The position numbers and the translations under genes are program-made. 64,000 nt of DNA, taken from contig NZ_CP053748.1 in assembly GCF_024400215.1 (NCBI RefSeq), positions 310,001 to 374,000 of the forward strand, given 5' to 3'. The notes under the pieces were generated by a model. The model worked only from the letters and a program-made list of their open reading frames with translations, did no database searches and was not told where the DNA came from. Origin of the DNA: Massilia sp. erpn (GTDB taxonomy: Bacteria > Pseudomonadota > Gammaproteobacteria > Burkholderiales > Burkholderiaceae_D). Positions 8,055-17,456 of the stretch are shown here, piece by piece; the stretch's first letter is position 1, and the number at the start of each line of letters is the position of its first letter.

Positions 8055-9014
8055 ATGTCCTTGCGAAAGCTACTGCTCGCTCCTTTGGAAAAACTGCTAT
8101 CTATTTCTGATCCCGCCGAACAGATTCGCATCCAACGGGAAACCAGTATGGTGAAATATGCGCAAATGGGCTTGCGCCATTTCCTGAGCCTGCCGCAGGA
8201 GCATGCGTTTGCCACGGCGCAAGCCGGTCTGTGCTCCTATAAACGCCTGCTGCAACGCGGCACCTTGCCAGTGGATACGCCACAACTGCCACCTGTGGCG
8301 AGCGAAGTCACGCAGCGGCTACTGCACGGCTCTTGCATGCTGGCCCTCCCCTTCAATCTAAGCACCTTGCAGTTATTACGCACTCTCCCGGCCGACCTGG
8401 CACGGCGCTCGATCGTGGTTGAAAGCCAAGCCGTAGTGAACGCAATCACCGCCATGAGTTCACCCAACAAGGCGCTGCAAACGATGGCGCCGCGTGACGT
8501 TATCAAACGCGTCAAAGCGGCGCGCACGGATGGCAGTGCGCCCGTACTGTATATCAGCTTCCCGGAATTGCATACGCGCGGCAATGGCACCACCGCATCT
8601 TTGAATTTCCTCGGCAAGTCCTGTACTTTCTCCTTGCTGGAGCCACTACTGTATTGCTTTGGCCTGCAAACCATGCTGACGCTGGCGCCAAATCCTGATC
8701 GGGCATCAAGCCTTCAGCTGCAGCAGTTTGAAGGCGTTGAAACCGACGGCCCCAACGCGGGCAAAGCACTTGCCCTGTGCATGGGTTGGCTAAGCGGGAA
8801 CTTGCAGAATATGGCGCAGGCCTTCCCGGAACTGACACTGAGTTGGCAGCACCTGTACCGGGCCAGCGGGCAGTTTCGCGCGCTTGAACGCAATGACAAG
8901 CTGAAGCAGCTTGAAGCTTACTTCGACGCCTGGCGGCAAGCCGGCCCGGAGTTGGATGCCCAAACTTATGCCTTCGTCAAAAGCCGTTTGACGGAAATGC
9001 GCAATTCGCATTAA
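8055..9014 (+). CDS. Degenerate LpxL-like acyltransferase homologue, function unknown
   Basis: A 319-residue protein of no recognised family. The start is the ATG after GGAAAGGAAA. Its order of segments parallels the LpxL-like protein encoded just downstream: a strand-turn LALPFNLSTLQLL sits where that protein has its HX4 motif, and VLYISFPELHTRGNGTTASL followed by NFLGKSCTF aligns in pattern with VLTIMPDSLGVTGHTSYVPF there. The catalytic His is replaced (Pro99/Phe100 region), so it is probably a non-catalytic or differently acting paralogue, perhaps a partner subunit. The homology claim rests on eye alignment and needs a structure or profile comparison. Confidence 0.6.
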   Translation: MSLRKLLLAPLEKLLSISDPAEQIRIQRETSMVKYAQMGLRHFLSLPQEHAFATAQAGLCSYKRLLQRGTLPVDTPQLPPVASEVTQRLLHGSCMLALPFNLSTLQLLRTLPADLARRSIVVESQAVVNAITAMSSPNKALQTMAPRDVIKRVKAARTDGSAPVLYISFPELHTRGNGTTASLNFLGKSCTFSLLEPLLYCFGLQTMLTLAPNPDRASSLQLQQFEGVETDGPNAGKALALCMGWLSGNLQNMAQAFPELTLSWQHLYRASGQFRALERNDKLKQLEAYFDAWRQAGPELDAQTYAFVKSRLTEMRNSH

Positions 9015-9026
9015 GCAGGAGCACGC

Positions 9027-10049
9027 ATGCAGTACACCGGTTCGGAACTAGTTTTCCTGGCGCGCCAGTACCTGCGCCAAGCCACGCCACAATTTACCTA
9101 CCGCAAAGGAGGCGCCGCGCAGCGTTTTTTCAGCCAATCCATACGCCGCCTCTTTCCGCATATACCTGCAGCAGACTGTCATGAGCTATGCCGACGCCAT
9201 TACTTGTCGATGCACCAGCGGCAGCAACTGCGCCAGCATTTAGGCCGGCTCGATGCATCAGGTATCGAGCGCTTCCTGCATCGGCACGTGAGGGTAGAGG
9301 GCCAGGATTATCTCGACCTGGTACGCAATAGCGAGCGGCCCGTCGTTCTGTTTACGCCTCATTACGGAAATTTCACGATTGTCGCCCTCAAGCTGATCCA
9401 GGCAATCGGGCGCATTAAGACCGTCAACAGCTTCCACAATCCGCTTCCGGCCAGCCATCCCATGGGCGATGTGGAAAGCCTGTTCGGCCGCCTGGGCTAT
9501 GGCTATACTCCGATTCCGAATGATGACAGCGGCGCGGCACTGAAAGCCATCCGCGCATTGCGGCGCGGCGAAGTGCTGACGATTATGCCGGACAGCCTGG
9601 GCGTGACCGGCCATACCAGCTATGTGCCCTTCTTTGGCCATCTGGTGCCGGCCATGGCTGGCGCTTCCTTGTTCGCACTGAAGAGTAATGCGCTCGTCAT
9701 CGGCATTTACGGCTGTCCCGAAGAAGGCCTCCAAACCACCTTGCGCCTGAGCGCACCGCTGGAAATCGAGCGCAACGGAGATCTGGACCTCGATATGCGC
9801 ACTTTGGCGAGCGCCATGTTCCGCGATATGGAGCGCCAGATCCGGCGCTCTCCCGAGCACTGGTATCTGCTGCCTGACATTGGCCGGGCGCTGGCCGAAA
9901 CGCTGCGCCTGGCGCCGCCGGCAGATCTGGGCTGGCTGGGGCAACTGCGCCAGGCCGCGCCCCAGTTCCAGCAAGCCATTCCGGAGCTGGAACGGACGCT
10001 GGCCGAGCTGGCGCAGCGTCAAATGGTGGGCGGCGGCGGCCTGTTCTAA
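9027..10049 (+). CDS. LpxL/HtrB-like lysophospholipid acyltransferase family protein
   Basis: A 340-residue protein with an AGGAG site before its ATG. It shows the LpxL/HtrB-type acyltransferase layout: an N-terminal region rich in basic residues, the catalytic block PVVLFTPHYGNFTIVALK, then IMPDSLGVTGHTSYVPFFG. His112 is present, but the usual acidic residue of HX4(D/E) is Thr117 (HYGNFT), which is unusual. There is no clear N-terminal membrane anchor. It is the last gene of the peptide-M50 operon and only 12 bases after the preceding gene. It could attach an acyl chain to the peptide or to a lipid carrier; lipid A acylation is less likely given the context. Confidence 0.75.
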   Translation: MQYTGSELVFLARQYLRQATPQFTYRKGGAAQRFFSQSIRRLFPHIPAADCHELCRRHYLSMHQRQQLRQHLGRLDASGIERFLHRHVRVEGQDYLDLVRNSERPVVLFTPHYGNFTIVALKLIQAIGRIKTVNSFHNPLPASHPMGDVESLFGRLGYGYTPIPNDDSGAALKAIRALRRGEVLTIMPDSLGVTGHTSYVPFFGHLVPAMAGASLFALKSNALVIGIYGCPEEGLQTTLRLSAPLEIERNGDLDLDMRTLASAMFRDMERQIRRSPEHWYLLPDIGRALAETLRLAPPADLGWLGQLRQAAPQFQQAIPELERTLAELAQRQMVGGGGLF

Positions 10050-10087
10050 TCCGCCGGAAAGCAACGCCGCCTGCCCACCAAACCTCT

Positions 10088-12853
10088 TCAGCGTGCGCTG
10101 CCTGTCGCGCCACCGGCCGCCGCCTTGGGCGCCGCTTCCACCTTGGCCTTGTCGCCGGCCGTGACCACGCTCAGTTTGCCCAGGTCGAGCGCCTTGCGGA
10201 AGGCTGCGCTCACCTGCTCCGCCGTCAGCGCTTTCAGCTTGGCCTCATGCTGGGCGCTGCGTTCGAAGGTCTGACCCAGATACAGGTAGCGGGTCCAGGC
10301 GGCGGCGATCACTTCGTCTTTCGAGCGGCTTTGCAGGCGCTGCTGCAGCAGGCCGGACTTGGCGCCCGCCACTTCGGCCGCCGTAAAACCTTCCTTGGCC
10401 GCGCGCTCCAGCTCTTCTCGGATGGCCGTTTCCAGCTTTTTCAGATTCTGCGGCGCGGCGATCGCCATCACCGAGAAGCCACCCGCGCGGTCCTTCTCGC
10501 CCGCCGCCAGCGAGGAGCCGCCGCCGTAGGACAGGCCGTCCTTCTGGCGGATGCGATCCATCAGGCGCGACTTCATGCCGCCGTCGCCGAAGATGTAGTT
10601 CGCCAGCTCCAGCGCCGGATAGTCGGCATCGTCCTTGTTCAGATCCAGCTCGATATGGGCCGTGTAGAAACCGTTCTCCTTGTCCGGCGTGTCGATGGAT
10701 TTATGCAGCGGCGCCTTGCCTGAATTGCTGTTGGGGATGCGCGCATAAGCGGCTTTGCTCAGCCATCCGCCCAGCTCTTCCTCCACCACCTTGACGGCAG
10801 CGGCCTTGTCGAAATCGCCGACGATGGCCAGCTCGCCATGCGAGGCGCCGTAGAAATCGCGGTAATACGCTTTCACGTCCTCCAGTTTGAGCGCCTTCAC
10901 GCCGGCCAGTTGCTCGTCGATGCTCATCGCGGCGCGCGGGTCGCCTTTCGGATAGTGGTCGAGGTATTCTTCCAGCGCCTGCGTGGCCATTGTCTGCGGG
11001 TCGTTGCGCGCCGCCTCGATGGAAACGATCCACTGCTGGCGCATCTGTTCGAATTCAGCTTCCGGGAAGCTTGGATTTTTCAGCACATGCATCGCCAGAC
11101 GCAGCGCCTGCTCCAGGTTTGGGCGCGTGGTGTCGAACTGGTAGGGGCCGCTGCCCGACATTTTCAGGCGCGAGAAGGCGTCGGCCAATTGCGCGCGGCT
11201 GTACTGGCTGCTGCCGCGCATCAGCATCTGCGCGGTGGCCGTGGCCACCAGCGATTTGCCGAACATATTCTTCTCGTCGCCCCAATGCAGACGCAGCTCC
11301 ACCGACACGGCTTCGCCGCGGTTCTTCTTCGGCAGCAGCGCCAGTTTCAGGCCGCCCAGGGTTTTCAGCTCGGTGCGCGCCATGATATTGGCCTGGCTCG
11401 GGTCGAAGACTTCCGAAGTCAGCACGCTGTCCTTGCCCTTGAAATCCTTCATCACCTCGGCCACGGACGGCGCGGCCGGAATCTCGGCGCGCTGCGGCGC
11501 GTCTTCCGGCAGGAACAGGCCCACGGTGCGGTTGTCGCGCTTCAGATAGCGGCCGGCGGCCTCGCTCACCTGCTGCGCCGTGACTTTCTCCAGATCGTCG
11601 CGGCCCTTGAACAGCAGGCGCCAGTCACCCAGGGCGATCTGCTCTGACAGCGCCACGCCGACCTGCTGCGGGTCGTTGAGCGCCTTCTCGATGCCGTTGC
11701 TGACGTTGCGGCGCACGCGCTCCATCTCCTCCGCTGTCGGCGGCTGCGCGGCGAAGCTCTCGATGGCCGCCACCAGCTGCTCGCGCACCGGCTCCACCGG
11801 CTCGCCCGCCTTCACCAGGGCCGCCAGCACCTGCAGGCCGGGCGCATAGCCGTTCAGGCCAAAGCTGTAGATCTGCGCCGCCTTGCCGCTTTCCACCAGG
11901 GCCTTGTGCAAACGGCCATTGGGCGTATCGCCCAGGATGTCGGACATGAAGCTGAGGGCATCGGCATCGGCATGCAGGGCCGCCGGAATCTTGTAGGCCA
12001 CCGCCACGATCTGCATATCGCCCTTGCGGCGCACAGTGAAGCTGCGCTCGCCGTCCTGGGTCGGTTCCACCGTCCAGAAAGGCGGCAACTGGCGCTTCGG
12101 CTTGGGGATCACGCCAAAGGACTTGCTGATCCAGGCCAGGGTCTGGGACGGATCGAACTTGCCGGCCACCAGCAGCACGGCGTTATCCGGCTGATACCAG
12201 GTGCGGTAGAAAGCCTGCAGGTTCTCGATGCGCACATTTTCGATATCGCTGCGGTTGCCGATGGTGGAACGGCCGTAGCTGTGCCAGTCGTAGGCCACGC
12301 TCTGCATGCGCTTGACCAGCACGCCGAAGGGATCGTTCTCGCCACTCTCGTACTCGTTGCGCACCACGGTCATTTCCGAGTCCAGATCCTTGCGCGAGAT
12401 GAAGGACTTGGTCATGCGCTCGGCTTCCATATCCAGCGCCCATTTCAGGTTCTCGGGACTGGCCTGGAACACCTCGTAGTAGTTGGTGCGGTCGAGCGAG
12501 GTGGTGCCGTTGAAGTCCATGCCGCGTTCGGCGAACTGCTGCGGGATATTGCGGTTGCGTGGCGCGCCCTTGAACATCAGGTGTTCCAGCAGGTGGGCCA
12601 TGCCGGTCTCGCCATAGTTCTCATGGCGCGAGCCGACCAGATACGTGACGTTGACGGTAACGGTGGGTTTCGACGCGTCCGGGAACAGCAGCACTTTCAG
12701 TCCGTTCGGCAAACGGTACTCGGTGATGCCCTCGGCCAACGGGCCTTTGACGACGCCATGCGGCAGGGTTTGGGAATAGGCCGGAGGCAGGAAGGCCAGG
12801 CCGGCCAGCAAGACGGTGGCGCCGAAGCGCGGCTTGAAGGAAATCATGGACAT
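10088..12853 (-). CDS. M16 family zinc peptidase (two-domain, periplasmic)
   Basis: A 921-residue pitrilysin-type peptidase with a signal peptide (ending AYSQ, about residue 28). The inverted zinc motif HXXEH is visible as HLLEHLMFKG near residue 85, with the downstream Glu ligand in the MTVVRNEYESGEN stretch. A second, inactive M16 half begins near residue 480 and contains MAQTELKTL-like and GGMKSRLMDRIRQ segments. This is the usual length for the fused N- and C-domain periplasmic proteases. It is convergent with the peptide operon and probably monocistronic. A role in periplasmic peptide degradation is inferred from family membership. Confidence 0.92.
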   Translation of the reverse strand: MSMISFKPRFGATVLLAGLAFLPPAYSQTLPHGVVKGPLAEGITEYRLPNGLKVLLFPDASKPTVTVNVTYLVGSRHENYGETGMAHLLEHLMFKGAPRNRNIPQQFAERGMDFNGTTSLDRTNYYEVFQASPENLKWALDMEAERMTKSFISRKDLDSEMTVVRNEYESGENDPFGVLVKRMQSVAYDWHSYGRSTIGNRSDIENVRIENLQAFYRTWYQPDNAVLLVAGKFDPSQTLAWISKSFGVIPKPKRQLPPFWTVEPTQDGERSFTVRRKGDMQIVAVAYKIPAALHADADALSFMSDILGDTPNGRLHKALVESGKAAQIYSFGLNGYAPGLQVLAALVKAGEPVEPVREQLVAAIESFAAQPPTAEEMERVRRNVSNGIEKALNDPQQVGVALSEQIALGDWRLLFKGRDDLEKVTAQQVSEAAGRYLKRDNRTVGLFLPEDAPQRAEIPAAPSVAEVMKDFKGKDSVLTSEVFDPSQANIMARTELKTLGGLKLALLPKKNRGEAVSVELRLHWGDEKNMFGKSLVATATAQMLMRGSSQYSRAQLADAFSRLKMSGSGPYQFDTTRPNLEQALRLAMHVLKNPSFPEAEFEQMRQQWIVSIEAARNDPQTMATQALEEYLDHYPKGDPRAAMSIDEQLAGVKALKLEDVKAYYRDFYGASHGELAIVGDFDKAAAVKVVEEELGGWLSKAAYARIPNSNSGKAPLHKSIDTPDKENGFYTAHIELDLNKDDADYPALELANYIFGDGGMKSRLMDRIRQKDGLSYGGGSSLAAGEKDRAGGFSVMAIAAPQNLKKLETAIREELERAAKEGFTAAEVAGAKSGLLQQRLQSRSKDEVIAAAWTRYLYLGQTFERSAQHEAKLKALTAEQVSAAFRKALDLGKLSVVTAGDKAKVEAAPKAAAGGATGSAR

Positions 12854-12930
12854 TCGGGAAAGGCAAAACCCTATCCTACTATGGAACCGGCGCGGTTCCC
12901 GAATGTTATTGACGGCGCTTAAGGCTCGCT

Positions 12931-13260
12931 TCAGGCACTGGCCGAGGCGCGCGTCTCTTCTTCCGGCGTCGGCACCAGGCAGGCGTCAACCACCTGCAGA
13001 TTATTATCGCGCGCAAAAGCGACCACGAAGTGGTAAGCCATCGGCTCCAGCTCGCGCAGGTCATTACTGACCACGACGGCCTTGGTGCCGTTCAGCAGCA
13101 CGGGGCGGACAAGGGGAGAAAACTGCAAGTGGGCGTGGCGCCCGCCGCTGCCTTCCGGTCGGAAGCAGGACATCACCCCGCACAAGCGCTCGGCCCAATC
13201 GCTCGGACGGAACTGCTTGCCATCGGCGGTAACGCCAAGAATAAAGAACTCGCTGGCCAT
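12931..13260 (-). CDS. DUF3579 domain protein
   Basis: A 109-residue cytoplasmic protein matching the DUF3579 pattern common in Betaproteobacteria: FFILGVTADGKQFRPSDWAE at the N-terminus, then RLCGVMSCFRPEG and LVVSND-like motifs (KAVVVSNDLRELEPMAYHFV). The C-terminal 15 residues are low complexity. It stands alone between the M16 protease and the CobD-like gene. Function is unknown. The 190 bases on its upstream side (13261-13450) hold no gene that I can support. Confidence 0.85.
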   Translation of the reverse strand: MASEFFILGVTADGKQFRPSDWAERLCGVMSCFRPEGSGGRHAHLQFSPLVRPVLLNGTKAVVVSNDLRELEPMAYHFVVAFARDNNLQVVDACLVPTPEEETRASASA

Positions 13261-13450
13261 AGGCGGCTTGTAACTAGGGTACGTGGAAGAAGCTTAGGTA
13301 TTATATCTTATAGAAGACCTAAACAGGTAAGTACCTGATTTTCCACCGAAAAAACGCCAACCTCCCTGCCCCGATGCCGGAATGGGGCAGGAAACTCGCG
13401 TCAAAGCCGTATTGTATGCCGCTTCGGCGGCGAAAAGGTTGTTCGTCCGC

Positions 13451-14410
13451 TTAACTGAGCCAGACCGCGCCGGACAGCAACAGCAGCAGCAGCATCCACA
13501 GCAGCAGCGCGCGCCAGACCAGGCCCACGGTACTTTGCAGGGCGCGCACACTCGGCTCCTCACCGGGCAGCGTGTCGATTTCCACCTCGCCGATATCGAC
13601 GGCGGCGGCATCGGAGGGCACGACCTTGGCCGCGTTCTCCAGCGGCGAGCCGAGACGCACGCCCATGGCGCCGCCGCCGGCCGACAGGATGATGCCGATG
13701 GCTTCATCCTTCCAGCGGTGGGCGAAATTGCGCCAGGCGTAGATGGCGTCTTCGAAGTTGCCGACCACGGCGAAGGCCACGGCGGTCAGGCGCGCCGGAA
13801 TCCAGTCGATCCAATAGAAGGCGCGCGCGGCGAATTCGCCGAAGGCTTCATTGCGCATATGTTCCGGCTCGTTCCAGGCGCGCGCCAGGTATTCGGACAC
13901 GCGGTACATCACCGCGCCCGAAGGGCCGAGCGGCATCAGGAACCAGAAGAACACGCCGAACACATTGCGGTGCGAGGTGATCAGGGACTTTTCCACGGCG
14001 ACGCGGGCGATCTCGCTCACTTCCATGCCCACGGTATCCTGCTTGGTCCATTCGGCCAGCAGCGAGCGCGCGGCGGCTTCGTCGCCCGCGTTCAGGGCCA
14101 GCTGGATCGAAGTGAAGTAATGGCTGTAATGGCGGAAGCCCAGGGTCAGGTACACGATGGCCACGTTCCAGGCAAAGGCGGCCAGATACAGCTTGTAGTA
14201 CAGCAGAACCCAGTAAATCAGCGCGGTGGGCAGCATCAGCGCGCCCATCATGAGGAACCAGCCCATCTGGCCATGGCGCTCATGGCCGGCGTTGAACCAG
14301 GTTTCCATGCGCACCGCCAGGCTCTTGATTTCGGCATAGACGGGATTATCTGCGCGCAGGGGCTTGAGTTGCTCCAACAACAACGCGCAAAGAATGGAAA
14401 GAAAAGTCAT
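13451..14410 (-). CDS. CobD/CbiB-family (AmpE-like) inner-membrane protein
   Basis: A 319-residue membrane protein starting MTFLSILCALLLEQLKPLR, preceded by AAAGGA. Hydrophobic helices occur near residues 50-100, 170-200 and at the C-terminus (LLWMLLLLLLSGAVWLS). Motifs typical of the betaproteobacterial CobD/CbiB family are seen: EVSEIARVAVEKSLITSHRN, GPSGAVMYRVSEYL, FYWIDWIPARLTA. Elsewhere CobD/CbiB makes adenosylcobinamide, but no other cobalamin genes are nearby and this lineage often keeps the protein alone. An AmpE-like or other membrane role is therefore possible. Confidence 0.82.
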   Translation of the reverse strand: MTFLSILCALLLEQLKPLRADNPVYAEIKSLAVRMETWFNAGHERHGQMGWFLMMGALMLPTALIYWVLLYYKLYLAAFAWNVAIVYLTLGFRHYSHYFTSIQLALNAGDEAAARSLLAEWTKQDTVGMEVSEIARVAVEKSLITSHRNVFGVFFWFLMPLGPSGAVMYRVSEYLARAWNEPEHMRNEAFGEFAARAFYWIDWIPARLTAVAFAVVGNFEDAIYAWRNFAHRWKDEAIGIILSAGGGAMGVRLGSPLENAAKVVPSDAAAVDIGEVEIDTLPGEEPSVRALQSTVGLVWRALLLWMLLLLLLSGAVWLS

Positions 14411-14456
14411 CAAACGTCCTTTGTGATAGCAATGCCGCAATGCCCGCTACGATAGC

Positions 14457-15113
14457 CTATGCGCGCAAGAAATGAAACAGATTGCGCAGCATGCCGGCCG
14501 TCGCGCCCCAGATGAAGCGTTCCTCGTAAGGCATGGCGTAGAAGCTGCGGCGGCCGCTGGGCAGCTCGGCCGACAGGCGCCGGTGGTTCAAGCCGTCCAT
14601 CAGGAAGGCCAGCGGCACTTCGAAAATCTCGGCCACTTCGCCAGGATCGGCGCGCAGCTCGAACGGCGGCAGCACCAGGCCCACCACCGGCGTCACGCGG
14701 TAGCCGGTGCCGGTCAGGTAATCAGGCAGGTGGCCGATCACCTCGATATGCCGGCGCGCCAGGCCGATTTCCTCTTCCGTTTCGCGCAGCGCCGTTTCGA
14801 TGGGAGAGCCGTCGCCCGGCTCGGCGCGCCCGCCGGGAAAAGCGATCTGGCCGGCATGGTCGTTCAAATGGGCGGTGCGCTGGGTCAGCAGCAGGGACAG
14901 ACCTTCCTCGCGCAGCACCAGCGGCACCAGCACGGCGGCGGCGGTCGGATGCGGGAAGCGCGCCGATTCGTCGGGCAGCTCCGGCGTCCACGCGGGCGGC
15001 TGGGCGAAGCGCTGGCGCAGCCATGCGGGCGCCAGGCGCTCCAGCAGGACGGCCGCTTCGCCGGCGATGGAATCGACCGGCCATTGACTGGGATCGACGA
15101 GTGGCTTACTCAT
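14457..15113 (-). CDS. CoA-type Nudix hydrolase (coenzyme A pyrophosphatase)
   Basis: A 218-residue Nudix hydrolase. The UPF0035/CoA signature LLTQRTAHLNDHAGQIAFPG precedes the Nudix box GGRAEPGDGSPIETALRETE followed by EEIG, giving the REXXEE core that binds the metal. This subgroup cleaves CoA and its derivatives to 4-phosphopantetheine and ADP. It lies just downstream of rplS on the same strand, but a terminator separates them, so it is probably transcribed separately or by readthrough. Confidence 0.9.
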   Translation of the reverse strand: MSKPLVDPSQWPVDSIAGEAAVLLERLAPAWLRQRFAQPPAWTPELPDESARFPHPTAAAVLVPLVLREEGLSLLLTQRTAHLNDHAGQIAFPGGRAEPGDGSPIETALRETEEEIGLARRHIEVIGHLPDYLTGTGYRVTPVVGLVLPPFELRADPGEVAEIFEVPLAFLMDGLNHRRLSAELPSGRRSFYAMPYEERFIWGATAGMLRNLFHFLRA

Positions 15114-15122
15114 GCTGACTCC

Positions 15123-15153
15123 AAAAGAAAAAGGGGTACCAGAGGCACCCCTT
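15123..15153 (-). terminator. Terminator after rplS
   Basis: A hairpin with arms AAGGGGT (15131-15137) and ACCCCTT (15147-15153). On the minus strand it runs into TTTTTCTTTT. It closes the rpsP-rimM-trmD-rplS operon. Confidence 0.75.
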
Positions 15154-15172
15154 CCATTCCGGCAAAACGCTA

Positions 15173-15556
15173 TTACGCGCTTGCTTTCGCTTCTGCGCGA
15201 CGGGTCGGCAGTTTTTCTTTGATACGTGCGGATTTGCCCGAACGCTCGCGCAGGTAGTACAGTTTAGCGCGACGTACGTCACCACGGCGTTTCACTTCGA
15301 TCGAAGCGATCAGCGGGGAGTACAGCTGGAAGGTACGCTCAACGCCTTCGCCGGACGAGATCTTACGAACGATGAAGTTCGAGTTCAGGCCACGGTTACG
15401 ACGTGCGATCACAACGCCTTCGTAAGCCTGGGCGCGCTTGCGGGTGCCTTCGACTACGTTCACGTTAACGACCACGGTGTCGCCAGGCGCGAACTCAGGG
15501 ATGTTCTTGCCCAGACGAGCGATTTCTTCTTGCTCGAGTTGTTGAATCAGATCCAT
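15173..15556 (-). CDS. rplS: 50S ribosomal protein L19
   Basis: A 127-residue protein starting [20 protein letters not shown], with a GGAG site upstream. It has the L19 core [20 protein letters not shown] and [11 protein letters not shown]. The C-terminus extends about a dozen residues beyond the E. coli protein (RRAEAKASA). L19 sits at the 30S-50S interface. It is the last gene of the rpsP-rimM-trmD-rplS operon; a 108-base gap separates it from trmD. Confidence 0.98.
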   Translation of the reverse strand: MDLIQQLEQEEIARLGKNIPEFAPGDTVVVNVNVVEGTRKRAQAYEGVVIARRNRGLNSNFIVRKISSGEGVERTFQLYSPLIASIEVKRRGDVRRAKLYYLRERSGKSARIKEKLPTRRAEAKASA

Positions 15557-15664
15557 TTTATAGACTCCAATAACCATCTTGCTGGCACCACGGAGTGAAC
15601 CGGCCCAGTAGAGGATGGGGTTAAACACGCGGGCAGACATTGCCCGCACGGTACTACAACAGGT

Positions 15665-16411
15665 TTACAAACCTGCCAAAAACTTTTCATCCTGCTTGCT
15701 CAGCAGGCCTGCGGCGCGGGCCTTCTCCAGCAAGTCGGGGCGTTTGCGCGCGGTCGCTTCCAGCATGCGTTCGCGCCGCCATTTGTCGATCTCGGCGTGG
15801 TTGCCGCCCATCAGAACGGGCGGCACGGCCACGCCTTCATAATTCTCGGGCCGCGTATAGTGCGGCGAATCCAGCAGGCCGTTGACGAAGCTGTCCTCGA
15901 CCGCCGAAGCGTCGGTATTCAGCACGCCGGGCAGCTGGCGCACCACGGCATCCATCAGGGCCATGGCCGGCAGCTCGCCGCCGGACAGCACGAAATCGCC
16001 AAGGCTGATTTCTTCGTCCACGCAGCGGTCCAGCAAACGCTGGTCGACCGCTTCATAGCGGCCGCACAGAATCACCAGGCCGGGTTCCTGCTTCAAATTC
16101 ATCACGCGTTCGTGCGTCAGCTGTTTGCCTTGCGGGGACATGAAGACCACGCGCGGCGCCGGCAGGCCGGCCACGATCTGCCGCTGTTTGGCGGCGTCGA
16201 TGGTCGCTTCCAGCGGCTTGGCCAGCATCACCATGCCGGGACCGCCGCCATAGGGACGGTCATCCACGGTGCGGTGATTGTCGGTGGTGAAATCGCGCGG
16301 ATTCCACAGCGACAGGCCCCACTTCTGCTGCTCGAACGCGCGGCGGGTTACGCCGGACTGCGTCAGTGCCGCGAACATCTCGGGGAACAGGGTGATAACG
16401 TCGAACTGCAT
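15665..16411 (-). CDS. trmD: tRNA (guanine37-N1)-methyltransferase
   Basis: A 248-residue SPOUT methyltransferase that makes m1G37 in tRNAs with GNN-type codon reading, preventing frameshifts. The N-terminus [20 protein letters not shown], the GGGPGMVML element and the trefoil-knot region [20 protein letters not shown] are characteristic. It is 9 bases downstream of rimM and upstream of rplS, the conserved bacterial order. Confidence 0.98.
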   Translation of the reverse strand: MQFDVITLFPEMFAALTQSGVTRRAFEQQKWGLSLWNPRDFTTDNHRTVDDRPYGGGPGMVMLAKPLEATIDAAKQRQIVAGLPAPRVVFMSPQGKQLTHERVMNLKQEPGLVILCGRYEAVDQRLLDRCVDEEISLGDFVLSGGELPAMALMDAVVRQLPGVLNTDASAVEDSFVNGLLDSPHYTRPENYEGVAVPPVLMGGNHAEIDKWRRERMLEATARKRPDLLEKARAAGLLSKQDEKFLAGL

Positions 16412-16420
16412 GACAGTAGC

Positions 16421-16978
16421 TTAGTAGTCCAGGCCCCAGTCCACGACAATCTTCTTCGCGTCCTTGTCCACCGTGATGACAAACTGTTCTACAAACGGGA
16501 TCAGGCGCTCTTGCGCCTCACCCTCGGCGACCGCCGCGGCCGGACCCGTGATGCGCAGGATGGATTGTGGTCCATTGCTCATCATATCGGTCACTTGCCC
16601 CAGGCGTTCGCCCTGCAAATTCTCTACGTCCAGACCAATCAGGTCGGACCAGTAAAACTCATCTTCTTGCAGCGTCGGGAAAAGGCTGCGCGGAATGAAG
16701 ACAGAGGCGCCTTTCAGCGACTCGGCTACATTCCGGTCCACAACGCCCACCAGCTGCGCCACAACGTCGCCGCTGTGGAACTTGGCCCGCTTGACGTCGA
16801 CGTCATGCAGGCCGCCGGGTTTATCCAGCCACCAGGTTTCTACATGCAGCAAGGCATCCGCATCTTCCGAGAACGGACGAACCTTGATTCCACCAACCAC
16901 GCCATAGGCGCCGGAAACAAAGCCTACCTGAACCAGGTCATCGGGGATTTGCACCCCGGATGCAGTCTTGCCGGTCAA
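16421..16978 (-). CDS. rimM: 16S rRNA processing protein RimM
   Basis: A 185-residue RimM protein that binds S19 and helps mature the 30S subunit head. The N-terminal domain shows VQVGFVSGAYGVVGGIKVRP, and the PRC-barrel domain follows (FYWSDLIGLDVENLQGERLG). It ends RLIPFVEQFVITVDKDAKKI plus a short tail. It lies 15 bases after rpsP and 9 before trmD. Confidence 0.97.
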   Translation of the reverse strand: MTGKTASGVQIPDDLVQVGFVSGAYGVVGGIKVRPFSEDADALLHVETWWLDKPGGLHDVDVKRAKFHSGDVVAQLVGVVDRNVAESLKGASVFIPRSLFPTLQEDEFYWSDLIGLDVENLQGERLGQVTDMMSNGPQSILRITGPAAAVAEGEAQERLIPFVEQFVITVDKDAKKIVVDWGLDY

Positions 16979-16993
16979 ACCAGTGAAGCAGAC

Positions 16994-17239
16994 TTAGGCT
17001 GCTTTGTTGCTGGCAACCAGACGAGCAACGGCTGGCGACATTTGCGCGCCAACGCCTTGCCAGTAGGCCAGACGGTCTTGAGCCATGCTGAAAGGCACAG
17101 CTTGACCAGAAGCCATCGGATCGTGGAAGCCGATACGCTCAACGAAACGGCCATCACGACGATTGCGGGAATCGGTCACAACGATGTTATAGAAAGGACG
17201 CTTTTTTGCGCCACCACGAGCTAAACGAATAACGACCAT
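16994..17239 (-). CDS. rpsP: 30S ribosomal protein S16
   Basis: An 81-residue S16 protein: [20 protein letters not shown], then [20 protein letters not shown]. The start is set by this conserved N-terminus; the frame is open further upstream but without homology. It is the first gene of the operon with rimM, trmD and rplS and is preceded by a strong promoter at 17280-17309. Confidence 0.98.
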   Translation of the reverse strand: MVVIRLARGGAKKRPFYNIVVTDSRNRRDGRFVERIGFHDPMASGQAVPFSMAQDRLAYWQGVGAQMSPAVARLVASNKAA

Positions 17240-17279
17240 AATATTTCCAAAAAGTGTGCTGAGTCGGAAAAAGCCGCAG

Positions 17280-17309
17280 ATTATAGCGCGCTTTTCCTGC
17301 AACCAGCAA
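17280..17309 (-). promoter_or_regulatory. Promoter of the rpsP operon
   Basis: On the minus strand TTGCTG (17304-17309) and a perfect TATAAT (17280-17285) are separated by 18 bases. The -10 lies 40 bases upstream of the rpsP start codon. Confidence 0.75.
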
Positions 17310-17456
17310 GCATTAAAGACAACGGGTGAGTAACAAGGTAATCCAAGATTATCCCCTACTCCGGCGCCTGGGGCAACCGCTTTGCTTGCAAAAATGCTGG
17401 CCCGGGGCCGCATTATGGCCGATACTGCGTGCTTTCCACGAAAACGCAACAGCGCC

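Noticed and set aside
15615..15885. Short plus-strand frames across the rplS-trmD gap
   Set aside because: They overlap conserved genes on the minus strand and show no ribosome sites or motifs.
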